From Polaribacter sp. SA4-10 (GTDB taxonomy: Bacteria; Bacteroidota; Bacteroidia; Flavobacteriales; Flavobacteriaceae), in NCBI RefSeq assembly GCF_002163835.1, contig NZ_CP019331.1, positions 1,525,001 through 1,589,000 on the forward strand: a stretch of DNA of 64,000 bases. The letters are read 5' to 3'. Positions 62,745-64,000 of this stretch are shown here, piece after piece. Made by a program: the position numbers and the translations under genes. Under the pieces are notes generated by a model, which was given only the letters and a program-made list of their open reading frames with translations, did no database searches and had not been told where the DNA came from. The first letter of the stretch is position 1. Each line of letters starts with the position of its first letter.

Positions 62745-62915
62745 ATCTAATTTTTTATTTCTGTACTTTAGAAAAAAGTAAATTATAATTCCTACAACCA
62801 AACCAATTAAGGCCTGTTTTAAAATATCTTTTGTTTGAATACCTATTGCTGCTCCCATCATTAGAAAAGCAGGAATAATTAGAATTAAATTCTTTTTCTT
62901 TTTCTTTTTTGCCAT
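62739..62915 (-). CDS. Small membrane protein, uncharacterised (58 residues)
   Basis: ATG at 62915 to TAA at 62741-62739. The N-terminus is poly-lysine (MAKKKKKKN) followed by two hydrophobic helices (LILIIPAFLMMGAAIGI and ALIGLVVGIIIYFFL) and a basic tail (KYRNKKLDN). Positive ends and the order suggest an N-in, C-in hairpin in the inner membrane. Its last codons and stop overlap the right inverted repeat of the four-helix element, so insertion may have replaced its original C-terminus. It lies 141 bases downstream of trpD. No family recognised. Confidence 0.65.
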   Translation of the reverse strand: MAKKKKKKNLILIIPAFLMMGAAIGIQTKDILKQALIGLVVGIIIYFFLKYRNKKLDN

Positions 62916-63056
62916 TATTACTATTTATTAAAACATCTCCATACTAATTTATTCATTCTTCACAAATTCACTCCATGTGACAGCACGTGAATTTCGTTCT
63001 GTCAGTTCGAGTGATTTTCGATTTTTTGAGAAAATTATATCGAGAACTTTTTCATC

Positions 63057-64000
63057 TTAAAGACTTACTAATTTTTCTAATGTTTGTTTTGCTTTTAATC
63101 CAAAAAGCGACTCTTTTACTTCGTTAAAAGCTGTTTCAAAACTTTTTGTTTCATCAACAATTTTTAAAGCAAAAGCGGCATTTGTTAACACCACATTATT
63201 TTGTGCTTCTGTTCCTTTTCCTTCTAAAATAGATTTGAAGATTTTTGCGGCATCTGCAACCGAGTTTCCTCCAAAAATTTCTGATTGCTGAATTTTTTTC
63301 TGCCCTAAATCTTCTGGATTAATAATTTGTTCTCCGTTTTTAGTAAAGAATTTAAATCCGCTTGTTAATGAAATTTCATCATAACCATCTAACGCATGAA
63401 TAATTCCGTAATTAATATCTTCTTCTTGTAAAATATAATTATATAAACGTGCAATTTCTAGATTAAAAGTTCCTAACATGTGGTTTTTTGGCGAACTCGG
63501 ATTTACCAGAGGACCTAACATATTAAAGAACGTTTTTAACGCCAATGCTTTTCTTGTTGGACTCACAGCTTTCATTGCTGGGTGAAATTTTGGCGCATGT
63601 AAGAAACAAATATTTGTTTTCTCTAAATGTGCTCTTAATATGTTTTCATCATTTGTGAACTTGTACCCAAAACTTTCTAACATATCTGAAGAACCAGACT
63701 GTGAAGACACAGAATAATTACCGTGTTTTGCTACTTTTTGTCCTGTTCCTGCAACAATAAACGAGGTTAACGTTGAGATATTAAACGTATCTTTTCCATC
63801 CCCTCCAGTTCCAACAATATCAATGGTATTATAATCTGATAAATCTACTTTTATAGAGAGTTCTTTTAACGCATCTCTAAAACCAGAAAGTTCATCAGCT
63901 GTAATTGGGCGCATCATAAAAACGGTCATAAAAGAGGCTAAATGAGCGTCATTGTATTTTTCTGCAGCAATCTCTTTTAAGATTTGTTTTGCTTCAGATT
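63057..64000 (-). CDS. trpD: Anthranilate phosphoribosyltransferase (5' end outside window)
   Basis: Transfers phosphoribose from PRPP to anthranilate. The frame continues to the right edge (codons upstream of the internal ATG at 63929 read AKQILKEIAAEKYNDAHLAS, typical of the N-terminal helix domain), so about 15 or more residues are missing and the ATG at 63929 is not the start. Motifs: DIVGTGGDGKDTFNIST (PRPP loop), KHGNYSVSSQSGSSDMLE, FLHAPKFHPAMKAVSPTRKAL and FNMLGPLVNPS. It is the most upstream trp gene seen; trpE and trpG presumably lie beyond. Confidence 0.97.
   Translation of the reverse strand, partial: SEAKQILKEIAAEKYNDAHLASFMTVFMMRPITADELSGFRDALKELSIKVDLSDYNTIDIVGTGGDGKDTFNISTLTSFIVAGTGQKVAKHGNYSVSSQSGSSDMLESFGYKFTNDENILRAHLEKTNICFLHAPKFHPAMKAVSPTRKALALKTFFNMLGPLVNPSSPKNHMLGTFNLEIARLYNYILQEEDINYGIIHALDGYDEISLTSGFKFFTKNGEQIINPEDLGQKKIQQSEIFGGNSVADAAKIFKSILEGKGTEAQNNVVLTNAAFALKIVDETKSFETAFNEVKESLFGLKAKQTLEKLVSL

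Overview
The window is AT-rich and comes from the chromosome of a marine-type member of the Flavobacteriaceae (Bacteroidota), probably near Polaribacter or Tenacibaculum. That placement is inferred from the 16S fragment, Bacteroidota-type promoters (TTG, about 19 bases, TAnnTTTG), a T9SS sorting domain, a tricorn-type protease, GSII/GSIII glutamine synthetases, and the order thrS-infC-rpmI-rplT. Most of the window is orderly chromosome. The accessory or decaying parts are the curli locus, the tmRNA remnant, the pseudogene block before the trp operon, and a small element inside the trp operon.

Layout. 1-2200: 5' part of a 16S gene on the minus strand with a long leader holding three promoter-like units. 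2218-6158: thrS, infC (apparently AUA-initiated), rpmI, rplT and a coiled-coil membrane protein. 6369-17034: glycogen block with GT4 synthase (GlgM-like), glgC, glgE, maltokinase and glgB, then a GH31 alpha-glucosidase. This is a compact GlgE (maltose-1-phosphate) pathway without treS. 17498-26421: prfA, a dead lipoprotein gene, B12-dependent nrdJ, a secreted M4 protease with T9SS tail, and purM.

26526-34376: curli (type VIII secretion) operon on the minus strand: propeller lipoprotein, csgG fused to a beta-barrel, csgF, csgE, csgB-like and csgA-like. A segment of about 2.0 kb (csgE 5' end, csgB, csgA and promoter leader) is tandemly duplicated; in the second copy csgA is intact but csgB and csgE are wrecked. 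34513-37880: divergent GSIII and GSII glutamine synthetases. 37956-40373: Na/Ca exchanger with a G9 tract, two small conserved-looking proteins, tRNA-Arg(ACG) and a short decayed tmRNA.

40466-53179: two glycosyltransferases, ftsE, a large TPR protein with a plugless outer-membrane barrel, an M28 peptidase, a DoxX-like protein, a YtcJ-like amidohydrolase and a double-domain FKBP lipoprotein. 53247-56432: tricorn-type protease. 56520-57935: graveyard of partial copies of trpA, FKBP and the amidohydrolase, with expanded microsatellites. 58071-58706: a stand-alone TonB-plug-like protein. 58709-64000: trp operon (trpA, B, F, C, D on the minus strand) interrupted between trpC and trpD by a four-helix-bundle gene bounded by 18-bp inverted repeats, and by a 58-residue membrane protein.
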